Shown: positions 34,855-43,753 of the stretch, piece by piece
Layout: the number at the start of each line of letters is the position of its first letter
Position numbering within the stretch: position 1 is the first letter of the stretch
From: Defluviicoccus sp.
GTDB lineage: Bacteria; Pseudomonadota; Alphaproteobacteria; MPNO01
Reading direction: 5' to 3'
Length of the DNA: 64,000 nucleotides
Assembly (NCBI GenBank): GCA_028821395.1
Contig: JAPPGP010000125.1
Span: 30,747-94,746 of the forward strand
Notes under the pieces: model-generated
Told to the model about the DNA's origin: nothing
Seen by the model: the letters and a program-made list of their open reading frames with translations, nothing else
The model's database searches: none
Made by a program: the position numbers and the translations under genes

Positions 34855-35721
34855 ATGAAACCGGCGCCGTTCGCCTATCACGACCCGTCGACGGTCGACG
34901 AGCTGATGGGCCTGCTGGCCGAGAAGGAGAACGCCAGGCTGCTGGCGGGCGGCCAGTCGCTGATGCCGATGCTCAATATGCGGTATGCGATGCCCGACCA
35001 CCTGATCGACCTCAACGGGATCGGCGCGCTCGCTGGCGTCGCGGATGGCGGGGAGGCCGTCGAGATCGGCGCGATGACGCGCCAGCGCGACCTGCTGGGC
35101 TCCGCACCGGCCGCGGGACGCTTTCCGATCCTCGCCGAGGCGCTGGCCCATGTCGGCCACTTCCAGACCCGCAACCGCGGGACGGTGGGCGGCAGCCTGT
35201 GCCATCTCGATCCGTCCGCCGAGCTTCCCTGCGTCGCCGCCGCGGCGGACGCGGTGCTGGTGGTGCGCGGGCTTGAGGGGGAGCGCGAGGTCGCGATGGC
35301 CGACTGGCCGGCCGGCTACATGACGCCGAGCCTCGCCGCCGACGAGGCGCTGATCGGCATCCGCCTGCCCGCGAGCGCGGCGCTCGATGGCCAGGCCTTC
35401 GTCGAGTTCGCGCGACGGCACGGCGATTTCGCCATCGTCGGCGTGGCGGCGATGCTCTCGCTGGAAGGCGACACCATCCGGCGCGCGTCGATCGCCGTGG
35501 CCGGCGTGGCTTCGCACCCGGTCAGCCTCGCCGAAGTCGAGGCGGCGCTGGTGGGCGAGGCGGCCAACGAGGCAACCTTCAGGGCGGCGGCTGGCGAGGC
35601 GCGCGGGATCGAGGCGATGAGCGATGCCTATGTCAGCGGCAAGTACCGCCAACGCCTGACCGGCGTGCTGGTGGAGCGCGCGCTGGCCAAGGCCGCCGAA
35701 CGGGCCGGGGAGGCCGCCTGA
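34855..35721 (+). CDS. Molybdenum hydroxylase FAD-binding (medium) subunit
   Basis: 288-residue FAD subunit of the xanthine oxidase/CO dehydrogenase family. FAD motifs are LLAGGQSLMPMLNMR and TVGGSLCHLDPSAELP. The C-terminal domain (from about residue 170) follows the CoxM pattern. GGGAG is upstream of the ATG. Only one base separates it from the 2Fe-2S subunit gene. It passes electrons from the iron-sulfur subunit to the acceptor. Confidence 0.94.
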   Translation: MKPAPFAYHDPSTVDELMGLLAEKENARLLAGGQSLMPMLNMRYAMPDHLIDLNGIGALAGVADGGEAVEIGAMTRQRDLLGSAPAAGRFPILAEALAHVGHFQTRNRGTVGGSLCHLDPSAELPCVAAAADAVLVVRGLEGEREVAMADWPAGYMTPSLAADEALIGIRLPASAALDGQAFVEFARRHGDFAIVGVAAMLSLEGDTIRRASIAVAGVASHPVSLAEVEAALVGEAANEATFRAAAGEARGIEAMSDAYVSGKYRQRLTGVLVERALAKAAERAGEAA

Positions 35722-35722
35722 C

Positions 35723-36217
35723 ATGGAAGACGCAAGACACACCCACCGCATCTCGCTCACCGTGAACGGCGCCCCGGTGGAGGCCGAAATCGAGGACCGG
35801 CTCCATCTCGGCGATTTCCTGCGCCGGGAGGCGAAGCTCACCGGCACCCATCTCGGTTGCGAGCACGGCGTCTGCGGCGCCTGCACAGTCATGGTGGACG
35901 GCCAGGCGGTACGGTCCTGCCTGATGCTGGCCGTCCAGGCGCGCGGGCGCGAGGTGACCACCGTCGAGGGGCTGGCGGCGGCGGACGGCACGCTCTCGCC
36001 GCTGCAGGAGGCGTTCCGCGAGCACCATGCGCTGCAATGCGGGTTCTGCACGCCGGGCATGCTGACCTCGCTCACCGCCTTCCTGCGCGACAACAAGGCG
36101 CCCACCGACCGGGAGGTCCGCGAGGCGATCTCGGGCAATATCTGCCGCTGCACCGGCTACCAGCCGATCGTCGCCGCCGCGCTCGCCGCGGCCGGGGCGA
36201 GCGAAGGGGAGGGCTGA
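35723..36217 (+). CDS. Molybdenum hydroxylase 2Fe-2S (small) subunit
   Basis: 164-residue electron-transfer subunit with two [2Fe-2S] clusters. The plant-ferredoxin-like N-terminal cluster is held by GCEHGVCGACTVMVDG plus a downstream Cys (RSCL), the second by QCGFCTPGM and GNICRCTGYQ. Length and order of the motifs are standard for CoxS-type subunits. It lies in the middle of the three-gene operon with 1-3 nt spacing. Confidence 0.95.
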   Translation: MEDARHTHRISLTVNGAPVEAEIEDRLHLGDFLRREAKLTGTHLGCEHGVCGACTVMVDGQAVRSCLMLAVQARGREVTTVEGLAAADGTLSPLQEAFREHHALQCGFCTPGMLTSLTAFLRDNKAPTDREVREAISGNICRCTGYQPIVAAALAAAGASEGEG

Positions 36218-36220
36218 ACG

Positions 36221-38551
36221 ATGGGGGTTCGCTATTTCGGCGCCGAGGTACGCCGGGTCGAGGACGCGCGCCTGGTCACCGGCAACGGGCGCTATGTCGA
36301 CGACATCGAGCTGCCCGGCATGCTGGAGGCGGCGATCGTCCGTTCGACCGAGGCGCATGCGCGGATCCGCTCGATCGACGCCGACGCCGCGCGGGCGCTG
36401 CCGGGCGTGCACGCGGTGTTCACCCTCGACGACTTCCCGCCGGAGTACCGCGACCGGCCGATGGTCCAGCCCTACCCGGCGCCGGTCCTGCTGCAGCCGA
36501 CCACCCAGTACCCGCTGGCCAGGGACGAGGTGTGCTATGTCGGCCAGGGGATTGCCATCGCGGTCGCCGAGACTCGTCACATCGCCGAGGACGCGGCGGG
36601 GCTGGTGCGGGTCGACTACGAGCCGCTCCCCGCCGTGGTCGACTGCCGCGAGGCGGCGAAGGGCGGCGCGACGCTCGCGCACGCCGATTCCCCGGACAAC
36701 GTCGTGGCGCGGCTGCGCGTCGCCTTCGGCGCGGCCGACGCCGCCTTCGCCGATGCCGCGCATGTCTTCGAGGAGCGTTTCTTGCAGCATCGCGGCGGCT
36801 GCCACGCGATGGAGTGCCGCGGCGTCATCGCCGAGGACCGGCCGCACCACGGCGGGCTCACGATAATCTCGGCGACGCAATGCCCGTATCTGGTCAGGCG
36901 CAACGTCGCCGCCTATCTCGGCCGCGACGAGGGAAGGGTGCGCGTGGTGGCGCCCGATGTGGGCGGCGGTTTCGGCCCCAAGGCCGGCGTCTACGCCGAG
37001 GAGATCGTGGTGCCGCTCGCCGCCTCCGCCCTCGGGCGACCCGTCAAGTGGATCGAGGACCGGCGCGAGCATTTCGTGACCACCAACACCCAGCGCGACC
37101 AGGAATGGACGCTGGAGGCGGCGGTGGACGCGGCCGGCAGGCTGCTCGGCGTCCGGGGGCGCGTGATCCACGACAACGGCGCCTACGTGCCCTACGGGCT
37201 GCTGCTGCCGATGACCTCGCTGACGCCGCTCCCCGGCCCCTACGCGGTGCCGGTGCTCGATGTCGGCATGGACGTGGTGTTCACCAACACCGCGCCGAAC
37301 TCGCCGATCCGCGGCGCCGGCAGGCCCAACGCCGCCTTTGCGATGGAACGGCTGATCGCCCGCATCGCCCGCGAGCTCGGTCTCGACCAGGCGGAGGTGC
37401 GGCGACGCAACTACGTGCCGGCGGACGGGTTTCCCTACGATACCGGCCAGAAGTTCCGCGACGGCTCGCCGATAAAGTACGACAGCGGCGATTTCGAGGG
37501 CTGCCTCGACAAGGTCGTGGAGCTTGCCGACTACGCCGGCTTCGCCGAGCGCCAGAAGGCGGCGCGGGCCGACGGCCGCTATCTCGGGATCGGCGTCTCC
37601 AGCTGCATCGAGGATACCGGCGTCGGGCCCTATGAGGGGGCGACGGTGCGCGTCCAGCCCGACGGCAAGGTGCTGATCCAGACCGGGGCGGCGAGCCAGG
37701 GCCAGGGGCACGAGACCATGCTGGCGCAGGTCTGCGCCGACCGGCTCGACGTGGCGCTGGACGACATCTACGTCATGGCCGCCGATACCGGGGCCTTCCC
37801 GCAGGGCGTCGGCACCATTGGCAGCCGGGTCGCGGTCAACGCCTCGACGGCGGTGTTCGACGCAGCCGACAGCGTGCGCGACAAGGCGCTTAGTCTCGCC
37901 GCCGAGCGGCTGGAGGCCTCGGTCGAGGATCTAGAGGTGGAGGACGGCGTGATCGGCGTGGCCGGCGTGCCGGAGATGACGGTCACCTACGGCGAGCTCG
38001 CCAGGCAGCTCGCGCCGATGGCAGGGGGACCGCTGCCCAAGGGCTTCGCGCCGGGGCTGGAGGCGACCTCGTATAGGACGTCGGACGGCATGCCGACCGC
38101 ATCCGGCTCCAACATTGCCGAGGTCGAGGTCGATATCGGCACCGGCGAGGTACGCGTGCTGCGCTACTCGGTGGCGCATGATTGCGGCAACATGATCAAC
38201 CCGATGATGGTCGACGGGCAGATCGTCGGCGGCGTGGTCCACGGCATCGGCAACGCGCTGTTCGAAAGGCTGGTCTACGACGCGGCCGGGCAGCCGCTGA
38301 ACAACAATTACGGCGAGTACCTGCTGCCGATCGCGACCGAGATGCCGCCGATCGAGATTACCCACCAGATGACGCCCTCTCCGCTCAACCCGCTCGGCAT
38401 CAAGGGCGCCGGCGAGGGCGGCACGATCCCGGCGACATCGGCGATCGTGGCCGCCATCGAGAACGCGCTGGAGCCGTTCGGCGTGGTCATCCGCTCCTAC
38501 CCGGTAAGCCCGGAAGAGCTCTGCGACCTGATCGACGCGGGCAAGACGTAG
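36221..38551 (+). CDS. Molybdenum hydroxylase molybdopterin-binding (large) subunit
   Basis: 776-residue catalytic subunit. Molybdenum-cofactor segments include VGGGFGPKAGVYAEE, SPIRGAGRPNAAFAMER, TGAASQGQGHETMLAQV and the catalytic glutamate region GIKGAGEGGTIPATSA. The active-site loop reads IRGAGR, not the AYxCSFR of form I CO dehydrogenase, so it is a general xanthine-oxidase-family hydroxylase and not a proven CO oxidiser. Likely substrates are N-heterocycles or aldehydes. It converges with the regulator gene at 38656. Confidence 0.94.
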   Translation: MGVRYFGAEVRRVEDARLVTGNGRYVDDIELPGMLEAAIVRSTEAHARIRSIDADAARALPGVHAVFTLDDFPPEYRDRPMVQPYPAPVLLQPTTQYPLARDEVCYVGQGIAIAVAETRHIAEDAAGLVRVDYEPLPAVVDCREAAKGGATLAHADSPDNVVARLRVAFGAADAAFADAAHVFEERFLQHRGGCHAMECRGVIAEDRPHHGGLTIISATQCPYLVRRNVAAYLGRDEGRVRVVAPDVGGGFGPKAGVYAEEIVVPLAASALGRPVKWIEDRREHFVTTNTQRDQEWTLEAAVDAAGRLLGVRGRVIHDNGAYVPYGLLLPMTSLTPLPGPYAVPVLDVGMDVVFTNTAPNSPIRGAGRPNAAFAMERLIARIARELGLDQAEVRRRNYVPADGFPYDTGQKFRDGSPIKYDSGDFEGCLDKVVELADYAGFAERQKAARADGRYLGIGVSSCIEDTGVGPYEGATVRVQPDGKVLIQTGAASQGQGHETMLAQVCADRLDVALDDIYVMAADTGAFPQGVGTIGSRVAVNASTAVFDAADSVRDKALSLAAERLEASVEDLEVEDGVIGVAGVPEMTVTYGELARQLAPMAGGPLPKGFAPGLEATSYRTSDGMPTASGSNIAEVEVDIGTGEVRVLRYSVAHDCGNMINPMMVDGQIVGGVVHGIGNALFERLVYDAAGQPLNNNYGEYLLPIATEMPPIEITHQMTPSPLNPLGIKGAGEGGTIPATSAIVAAIENALEPFGVVIRSYPVSPEELCDLIDAGKT

Positions 38552-38601
38552 AGCCAGCGCGGCCGCGCCCCTCCCCCGTCAGGGTCGCTCCCCCGCTCGT
38601 C

Positions 38602-38624
38602 ATGCCCGGACTTGTTCCGGGCAT
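38602..38624. repeat. Dispersed palindrome (copy 1)
   Basis: Perfect 9-bp hairpin ATGCCCGGA-CTTGT-TCCGGGCAT preceded by GTC. The same pattern (ATGSCCGGA-N5-TCCGGSCAT) recurs at 59810 in the opposite orientation. It lies between convergent genes, as such intergenic repeats usually do in alphaproteobacteria, and may also stop transcription. Confidence 0.75.
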
Positions 38625-38655
38625 AACAGCCTGGGGGAACGGCCGAGACCGGCCC

Positions 38656-39312
38656 TCAAGCTCTCCGGCTGAGCAGCGACTCCACCATGCGCGTGCTGTC
38701 GCTGCTGCTCTGCGCGGCGGGGCTGAGCCACACCATCAGGATCTCGGCGTCCTCGTCGCCGACGGTGGTGTAGGTGTGGGCCATCTGGCTGTCCATGTAG
38801 AGGCTGTCGCCCTCGTCCAGCGTGACCGGCTCGTAGTGTTCGGTGTGGACCGTGACGGTGCCCTTCAGCACGTAGACGAACTCTTCGCCGGAATGGCTCA
38901 GCATGCCGTCGGCGGTGTCGGGATCGCGGCTGCGGACGCGCTCGACCATCGGCAGCATGCGCTTGTGCTGGATGTTGGTGCAGAGCGCCCAGATGTCGTA
39001 GCTCTGGGTGGTGCGGAACTTGGCGTCGCCGGCGCGGGTCACGGTCATCCGGGCGGAGCCCGACCGGTCCTCGCTGTCGAGCGAGACCAGGCGGCTCAGC
39101 GGGATGTCGAGACCCTCGGCGAGGCGCATCAGATTGGCGAAGGTGGGCGAGACCTGGTCGTTCTCGATCTTGGAGATCGCCGAGATAGAGATGCCGGTGG
39201 CCTCGGAGACCTCGGCGAGCGTCATGCCGAGCTCCTTGCGGATTCGCCGCACCCGGGGGCCCAGCGTGCCGTTGGCGCGCGCGGCCCTCGGCCGTGTGCC
39301 GTCCCCCTCCAT
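38656..39312 (-). CDS. XRE family transcriptional regulator with cupin sensor domain
   Basis: 218-residue regulator. The N-terminal helix-turn-helix (about residues 20-75) includes RRIRKELGMTLAEVSEATGI then SISAISKIENDQVSPTFANL. The C-terminal cupin (about 140-212) includes HSGEEFVYVLKGTVTVHTEH and LDEGDSLYMDSQMAHTYTTV. Proteins of this build (PuuR/SutR-like) sense small metabolites. Located between the molybdenum hydroxylase operon and the CocE-like gene, it is a candidate regulator for either. Confidence 0.92.
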   Translation of the reverse strand: MEGDGTRPRAARANGTLGPRVRRIRKELGMTLAEVSEATGISISAISKIENDQVSPTFANLMRLAEGLDIPLSRLVSLDSEDRSGSARMTVTRAGDAKFRTTQSYDIWALCTNIQHKRMLPMVERVRSRDPDTADGMLSHSGEEFVYVLKGTVTVHTEHYEPVTLDEGDSLYMDSQMAHTYTTVGDEDAEILMVWLSPAAQSSSDSTRMVESLLSRRA

Positions 39313-39355
39313 CCCTTTTGATTAGGCGCTGCGGGCTGGATTGTCCACGATTCCG

Positions 39356-41101
39356 TCAGCCCAGCACGATGGGCAGCAGGAGGTGGGACGGCCGGTCGGG
39401 GCCCACGTGGATCGTCACGTCGCCGCCATAGACATGCGCCGGCCGGTCGCCCGCGTCGTCGTGCTTGAACGGGCCGACCCCGGTGAAGACGGCCCCCAGC
39501 GTGCCGAGCCCGACCGCCTGCCCGCCCGGCCATTCGTAGTCGCGCCCGCGCACCGACAGCCCCACGCGGTAGCCCTTGGGCACGACGATGCAGCTCGGCC
39601 AGATCTCGATGTCGAGCTCGTAGATTTCGCCCGGGGTCAGGGACTCGACCTCGTCATGGGTGTGGTAGGGCCGATACGGCAGAGACAGGCCCTCGTCGAG
39701 CTTGCGGTGCGAGGCGCGCAGCCAGCCCTGCGCGACCGGCGTGTTGGGGTCGAGCGCGCCCTGGAACGTCACCTCCCTGAAGTCCGGTGCGAACACCCGC
39801 ACCACGAGGAACAGGTCCGCGTCTTCCGTGCTCGACGATATCCAGAGCTTGGCCGCCATCGGCCCGGTGATCTCGGTGTCTTGCTCCATCGGCGCGGTCA
39901 GGAAGGTCGCCCCCTCGCCCAGCCCGGCATAGGTGACCGTGCCGTCCGCCGCCGGGGGCTCCGGGTTCAGCGAATGGTCCCCGGCGCCGAGATGGAACCT
40001 GGTCCATCGCGTGCGCGGGATCGGCCAGTCCTCCTCGTGGCGCTCGACGAATTTCTCGCCCGGATGGCGGAGCTGGAGCTGAACCCTCGGCTGGTCCTTC
40101 CAGCCGGTGTCCTCGCCCTTCAGGAAATGGCCGAAGAACTTCTTCTGAAGCGCCACCCCGTAATCCGTATAGAACTCGGTCCAGTGCTCGATCCCGTGCA
40201 CCTCGAGCCACTTCTGCTCCGAGGCCGAGCGCACGAAGCCCTCGAAATTGCCGCGCGGGTGGAGCCCCTGCCCGCCCCAGTTGCCCGACGAGAAGAGCGG
40301 CACCTTCACCTTCGACCAGTCCGGCATGCGGGACTGCCAGTACTCCGCGCTGTCGAGCGGGTTGTCCTGGCAGTCCTGCCAGAAATCCGCCCGGCTGGAG
40401 CCGAGCTCCTCCTGGCTCAGCGTCGGCGGGCCGGCGACCCAGTCGCCGTTCATGCGGCTGCGGAACCCGTTCCTGCCGACGCCGTGCTGCACGGTCTTGA
40501 CCTGGGACGGGTACCAGGCCCGCCCGAAGGCGCACAGGATGCCGCCGTGATAGGCGAGGTCGCGGTAGAAATCGGCCGCGCCCTCCCAGATGCAGATCGC
40601 CGCCAGATGCGGCGGTTGCAGCGCGGCGACCTGCCACTGGTTCATCGCGTAGTACGAGATGCCGTTGGCGCCGACCTTTCCGTTGGACCAGGCCCGGGTG
40701 CCGGCCCATTCGATGCAGTCGTGGAAATCGCGCGCCTCGCGCGCCGACCAGATGTCGAGGAAGCCGGGCGAGCGCCCGGCGCCGCGCGAGTCGACGCGGA
40801 CCACGGCGTAGCCGTCCGGAACCCATTTCTCCGGGTCGACCACCTCCCAGTTCTGGTAGAGATTGGAGGAGCCGGCCACCACGTCGGGATGGTTCCTGGC
40901 CATCCGGCGCCATTGATCGGTGTACAGGTCCTCGAAATGCAGGAGCTTCCCGTAGGGGCCGTAAGAGATGATGACGGGGTAGCTCCCGTCCTCGATGGGG
41001 CGATATACGTCGCAGCGCAGCACGATCCCGTCATCCATCTCGATCGGCGCATCCCACTCGATCGTCATCCCGTCCCTGATCTCGGTCCTGTGCTCGCTCA
41101 T
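39356..41101 (-). CDS. CocE/NonD family alpha/beta hydrolase
   Basis: 581-residue hydrolase of the X-Pro dipeptidyl-peptidase/cocaine esterase family. The N-terminal catalytic domain holds the nucleophile serine in VGANGISYYAMNQW and the DSRGAGRSPG motif upstream. The C-terminal jelly-roll (galactose-binding-like) domain starts at about residue 330 (AKLWISSSTEDADLFLVVRV). It hydrolyses ester or amide bonds of an unknown substrate in the cytoplasm (no signal peptide). GGAGACG precedes the ATG. Divergent from the isochorismatase-like gene. Confidence 0.9.
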   Translation of the reverse strand: MSEHRTEIRDGMTIEWDAPIEMDDGIVLRCDVYRPIEDGSYPVIISYGPYGKLLHFEDLYTDQWRRMARNHPDVVAGSSNLYQNWEVVDPEKWVPDGYAVVRVDSRGAGRSPGFLDIWSAREARDFHDCIEWAGTRAWSNGKVGANGISYYAMNQWQVAALQPPHLAAICIWEGAADFYRDLAYHGGILCAFGRAWYPSQVKTVQHGVGRNGFRSRMNGDWVAGPPTLSQEELGSSRADFWQDCQDNPLDSAEYWQSRMPDWSKVKVPLFSSGNWGGQGLHPRGNFEGFVRSASEQKWLEVHGIEHWTEFYTDYGVALQKKFFGHFLKGEDTGWKDQPRVQLQLRHPGEKFVERHEEDWPIPRTRWTRFHLGAGDHSLNPEPPAADGTVTYAGLGEGATFLTAPMEQDTEITGPMAAKLWISSSTEDADLFLVVRVFAPDFREVTFQGALDPNTPVAQGWLRASHRKLDEGLSLPYRPYHTHDEVESLTPGEIYELDIEIWPSCIVVPKGYRVGLSVRGRDYEWPGGQAVGLGTLGAVFTGVGPFKHDDAGDRPAHVYGGDVTIHVGPDRPSHLLLPIVLG

Positions 41102-41205
41102 GAACGTCTCCAGCCAATGACACGGCTCCGGTTTTAACCGCCGGAGGTTTTCTGATACGACAAATATACGCCAATACGAGAATCGAACCAGACGGGGAGG
41201 GCGCC

Positions 41206-41940
41206 ATGGCGGAACGCAGCGTGCAGATACTCGACCGTTCGGAGATGGTCGAACGGATGACCGGGCTGCTTCACCTGAAGCCCGCGGAGACGGCGATCGT
41301 GACCGTCGACATGCATCGCGGCCATCTCGACCCGGATGTCGCGACCATGCCGGCCAAGGCGGAAGACAGCGCCCAGGTGATTGCCAACGCGAAGCGGGTC
41401 CTCGATCTCGCGCGCGAGAACGGCGTCCCGGTGATCCACGTCATCCTGGTCTATCGCAAGATTCCGGGTCTCGGGAGCGAGGGCATGACGGCCCCGTTCT
41501 GGGCGGCGATGTCGGAGATCACCGACGAGGAGAACCGCCTGACGCTCGGCCGCAAGTCGACCGTGAACGACCACAACATCGAGGGCAGCCCAGGCACCCA
41601 GATCATCCCGGCGCTCTACGCCTCGACCGACTACGTGATCGACAACAAGAAGCGCCTCGACTGCTTCCTGGGCACCGACCTCGACATGCTGCTGGAGAAT
41701 CTCGGCGCGCGGAACGTCTGCCTGATGGGGATCAACACCAACACCTGTGTGCTGAACACCGCCTTCACGGCGCACAACATGAACTACGCCGCGGTCGTGC
41801 TGTCGGATTGCGTCGCCAGCATGTATGGCGACGATTTGCACGAGTTCGGGCTGCAGAACGTCATGCGGTGCCTCGGGTGGGTGCTCGACAACGAGCAGTT
41901 CGCGGCCAAGCTCGAGGCGGGGCGTCGGCTCAACGCCTAG
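41206..41940 (+). CDS. Isochorismatase-family cysteine hydrolase
   Basis: 244-residue enzyme with the Asp-Lys-Cys triad: VDMHRGHLDP (Asp), DNKKRLDCFLGTDLD (Lys) and GINTNTCVLNTAF (Cys). Relatives hydrolyse C-N bonds in amides such as N-carbamoylsarcosine, biuret, ureidoacrylate or maleamate. GGGGAGGG precedes the ATG. An AT-rich 104-bp region separates it from the divergent CocE-like gene. Its 3' end overlaps the next convergent gene by 4 nt. Confidence 0.9.
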   Translation: MAERSVQILDRSEMVERMTGLLHLKPAETAIVTVDMHRGHLDPDVATMPAKAEDSAQVIANAKRVLDLARENGVPVIHVILVYRKIPGLGSEGMTAPFWAAMSEITDEENRLTLGRKSTVNDHNIEGSPGTQIIPALYASTDYVIDNKKRLDCFLGTDLDMLLENLGARNVCLMGINTNTCVLNTAFTAHNMNYAAVVLSDCVASMYGDDLHEFGLQNVMRCLGWVLDNEQFAAKLEAGRRLNA

Positions 41941-42584
41941 GCGTCGGCGGGGAAGTCGGGCTGTTTCGTCGGATGGGCGTCCGCGATCGGATCGACCGCC
42001 ATGCAGGCCTCGAAGATGCGCATCGCCGTCGGGTAGGGGTCCATCGGACAGCCGAACATGCGCGAGCCCACGATCTGCGGCACCAGGCAGAGATCGGCGA
42101 GGCCGGGCCGGTCGCCGTGGCAGAACCGTCCGGTACCGGGGCCGGCCGCCAGATGCGCCTCCATCGCCGCGAGGCCGGCCCCCATCCACCGCCGGATCCA
42201 CGCCTGGAGCTCGTCGTCGGAGAGCGCGAGGTCCTCGGTCAGGTACTTGCGGATGCGGGGCACGATCAGCGGGTGCGTATCCGAGCTCGCGATCTGGGCG
42301 ATGCCGCGCACCCGGGCGCGCCCCCGGGGGTCGGCCGGAAGCAGCGGCGGCTCGGGGCGGGTCTCGTCGAGATATTCGACGATCGCGAGCGACTGGAAGA
42401 GCACCGTCCCGCCGTCGACCAGCGCGGGCACCACGGGTTGCGGGTTGACCGCGCGATAGGAGGCTTCGAACTGGTCGCCCCCGAGCAGGTCGATTGTCTC
42501 GATGTCGCAGTCCACGCCCTTGAGGTTGAGCGCGATGCGCACGCGATACGACGCGAGCGAACGCCAGTAGCTGAACAATTTCAT
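41937..42584 (-). CDS. maiA: Maleylacetoacetate isomerase-like glutathione transferase (zeta class)
   Basis: 215-residue zeta-class GST. The N-terminal MKLFSYWRSLASYRVRIALN matches the MaiA active-site start (SSxxSYRVR type), although a Leu-Ala replaces part of the usual Ser-Cys motif. Later family segments are NPQPVVPALVDGG and VLFQSLAIVEYLDETRPEPP. It isomerises maleylacetoacetate or maleylpyruvate to the fumaryl form. No homogentisate or gentisate dioxygenase is adjacent; the bicupin at 2774 is distant. Confidence 0.87.
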   Translation of the reverse strand: MKLFSYWRSLASYRVRIALNLKGVDCDIETIDLLGGDQFEASYRAVNPQPVVPALVDGGTVLFQSLAIVEYLDETRPEPPLLPADPRGRARVRGIAQIASSDTHPLIVPRIRKYLTEDLALSDDELQAWIRRWMGAGLAAMEAHLAAGPGTGRFCHGDRPGLADLCLVPQIVGSRMFGCPMDPYPTAMRIFEACMAVDPIADAHPTKQPDFPADA

Positions 42585-42616
42585 CCTTCCCCACCCCCAT
42601 GCTCCGGAGCCCCGCC

Positions 42617-43750
42617 GTGACAGATACGGAAACCGGCCGATTTGCCAACCTCTTTTCGCCCGCGCGGATCGGCGGCGTCGCGCTCGGCAACCGGGCCGCG
42701 GTCGCGCCGATGACGCGGATCAGCGCCGGCCCGGGCGGGCTCGCGACCGACGCGATGGCGGCCTACTACGCCGGCTATGCGAAGGGCGGGTTCGGGCTGG
42801 TGATCACCGAAGGTACCTATATCGACGAGGCGCACAGCCAGGGCTATGTCGACCAGCCGGGCATCGCCAACGACGCCCAGCGCGCCTCCTGGCGCAAGGT
42901 GGCCGACGCGGTCCACGCCGAGGGGGTGCCGATCTTCATGCAGCTCCTGCACGCCGGCGCGCTGATCCAGCACAACGACTACGTGGACCAGGCGGTCGCC
43001 CCGTCGGCCGTGGAACCCGTCGGCGAGATGGCGCCGCACTACAAGGGCGCGGGCAGATTCCCGGTGCCGCGCGAGATCTCGCGCCGGGAAATGAAGGACG
43101 TCGCCGCCGCCTTCGGCGCCGCCGCCCTACGCGCGGTCGAGGCGGGGTTCGACGGCGTCGAGATCCACGGCGCGAACGGATATCTGGCCGACCAGTTCCT
43201 CACCGACTACACCAACCGGGGCGACGACGACTATGGCGGCCCGACCGCGCGGCGGGTGCGCTACCACACCGAGATCGTCGCCGCCGTGAAGCAGGCGCTC
43301 GACGGCCGGGCGCCGTTCGGCATCCGCATCTCGGAGACCAAGGTCAACGACCTCGCCCACAGCTGGGCCAACGGCGTAAACGATGCGCGGACGATTTTCG
43401 GCGCCATCGGCGAGTCCGGGCCGAGCTACATCCACGTCAACGCCCATCGCGGCTTCGAGCCGGTCTTCGGAACGGGCAAGTCGCTCGCCCGCCTCGCCCG
43501 CGAGGCCGCGCCGCGCGAGGTCCGGATCGTCGCCTGCGGCAAGCTGAACGACCCCTCCCTCGCGGACGCCATGCTCGGGGACGGCACCGCCGATGCCGCG
43601 GCGATCGCCAAGGGCGCGCTCGCCGATCCCTCCTGGCCCCGCAAGGTCGCGCGCGGCGAAGCGCCGGCCGCCTTCGATCCGGCGATGCTGCGCCCCTACG
43701 CGACCCTGGAGAACGTCAGGCGGTGGAGAGCCGGCGGGGCGCCCGGCTGA
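42617..43750 (+). CDS. NADH:flavin oxidoreductase, Old Yellow Enzyme family
   Basis: 377-residue FMN enzyme from GTG at 42617, chosen because GGAG lies 8 nt upstream; an in-frame ATG 18 nt earlier has no ribosome site. The TIM barrel contains ALGNRAAVAPMTRISAGPGG, QLLHAGALI, GFDGVEIHGANGYLADQFLT and the FMN-binding RIVACGKLNDPSLAD segment. It reduces activated alkenes or related electrophiles. Divergent from the maiA-like gene and convergent with the metallo-hydrolase. Confidence 0.9.
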   Translation: MTDTETGRFANLFSPARIGGVALGNRAAVAPMTRISAGPGGLATDAMAAYYAGYAKGGFGLVITEGTYIDEAHSQGYVDQPGIANDAQRASWRKVADAVHAEGVPIFMQLLHAGALIQHNDYVDQAVAPSAVEPVGEMAPHYKGAGRFPVPREISRREMKDVAAAFGAAALRAVEAGFDGVEIHGANGYLADQFLTDYTNRGDDDYGGPTARRVRYHTEIVAAVKQALDGRAPFGIRISETKVNDLAHSWANGVNDARTIFGAIGESGPSYIHVNAHRGFEPVFGTGKSLARLAREAAPREVRIVACGKLNDPSLADAMLGDGTADAAAIAKGALADPSWPRKVARGEAPAAFDPAMLRPYATLENVRRWRAGGAPG

Positions 43751-43753
43751 GCG

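Noticed and set aside
2774..42584. A complete gentisate pathway from the bicupin (2774), the MaiA-like protein (41937) and the hydratase (58090)
   Set aside because: The genes are tens of kilobases apart, on different strands and in unrelated neighbourhoods, so a shared pathway is not supported.
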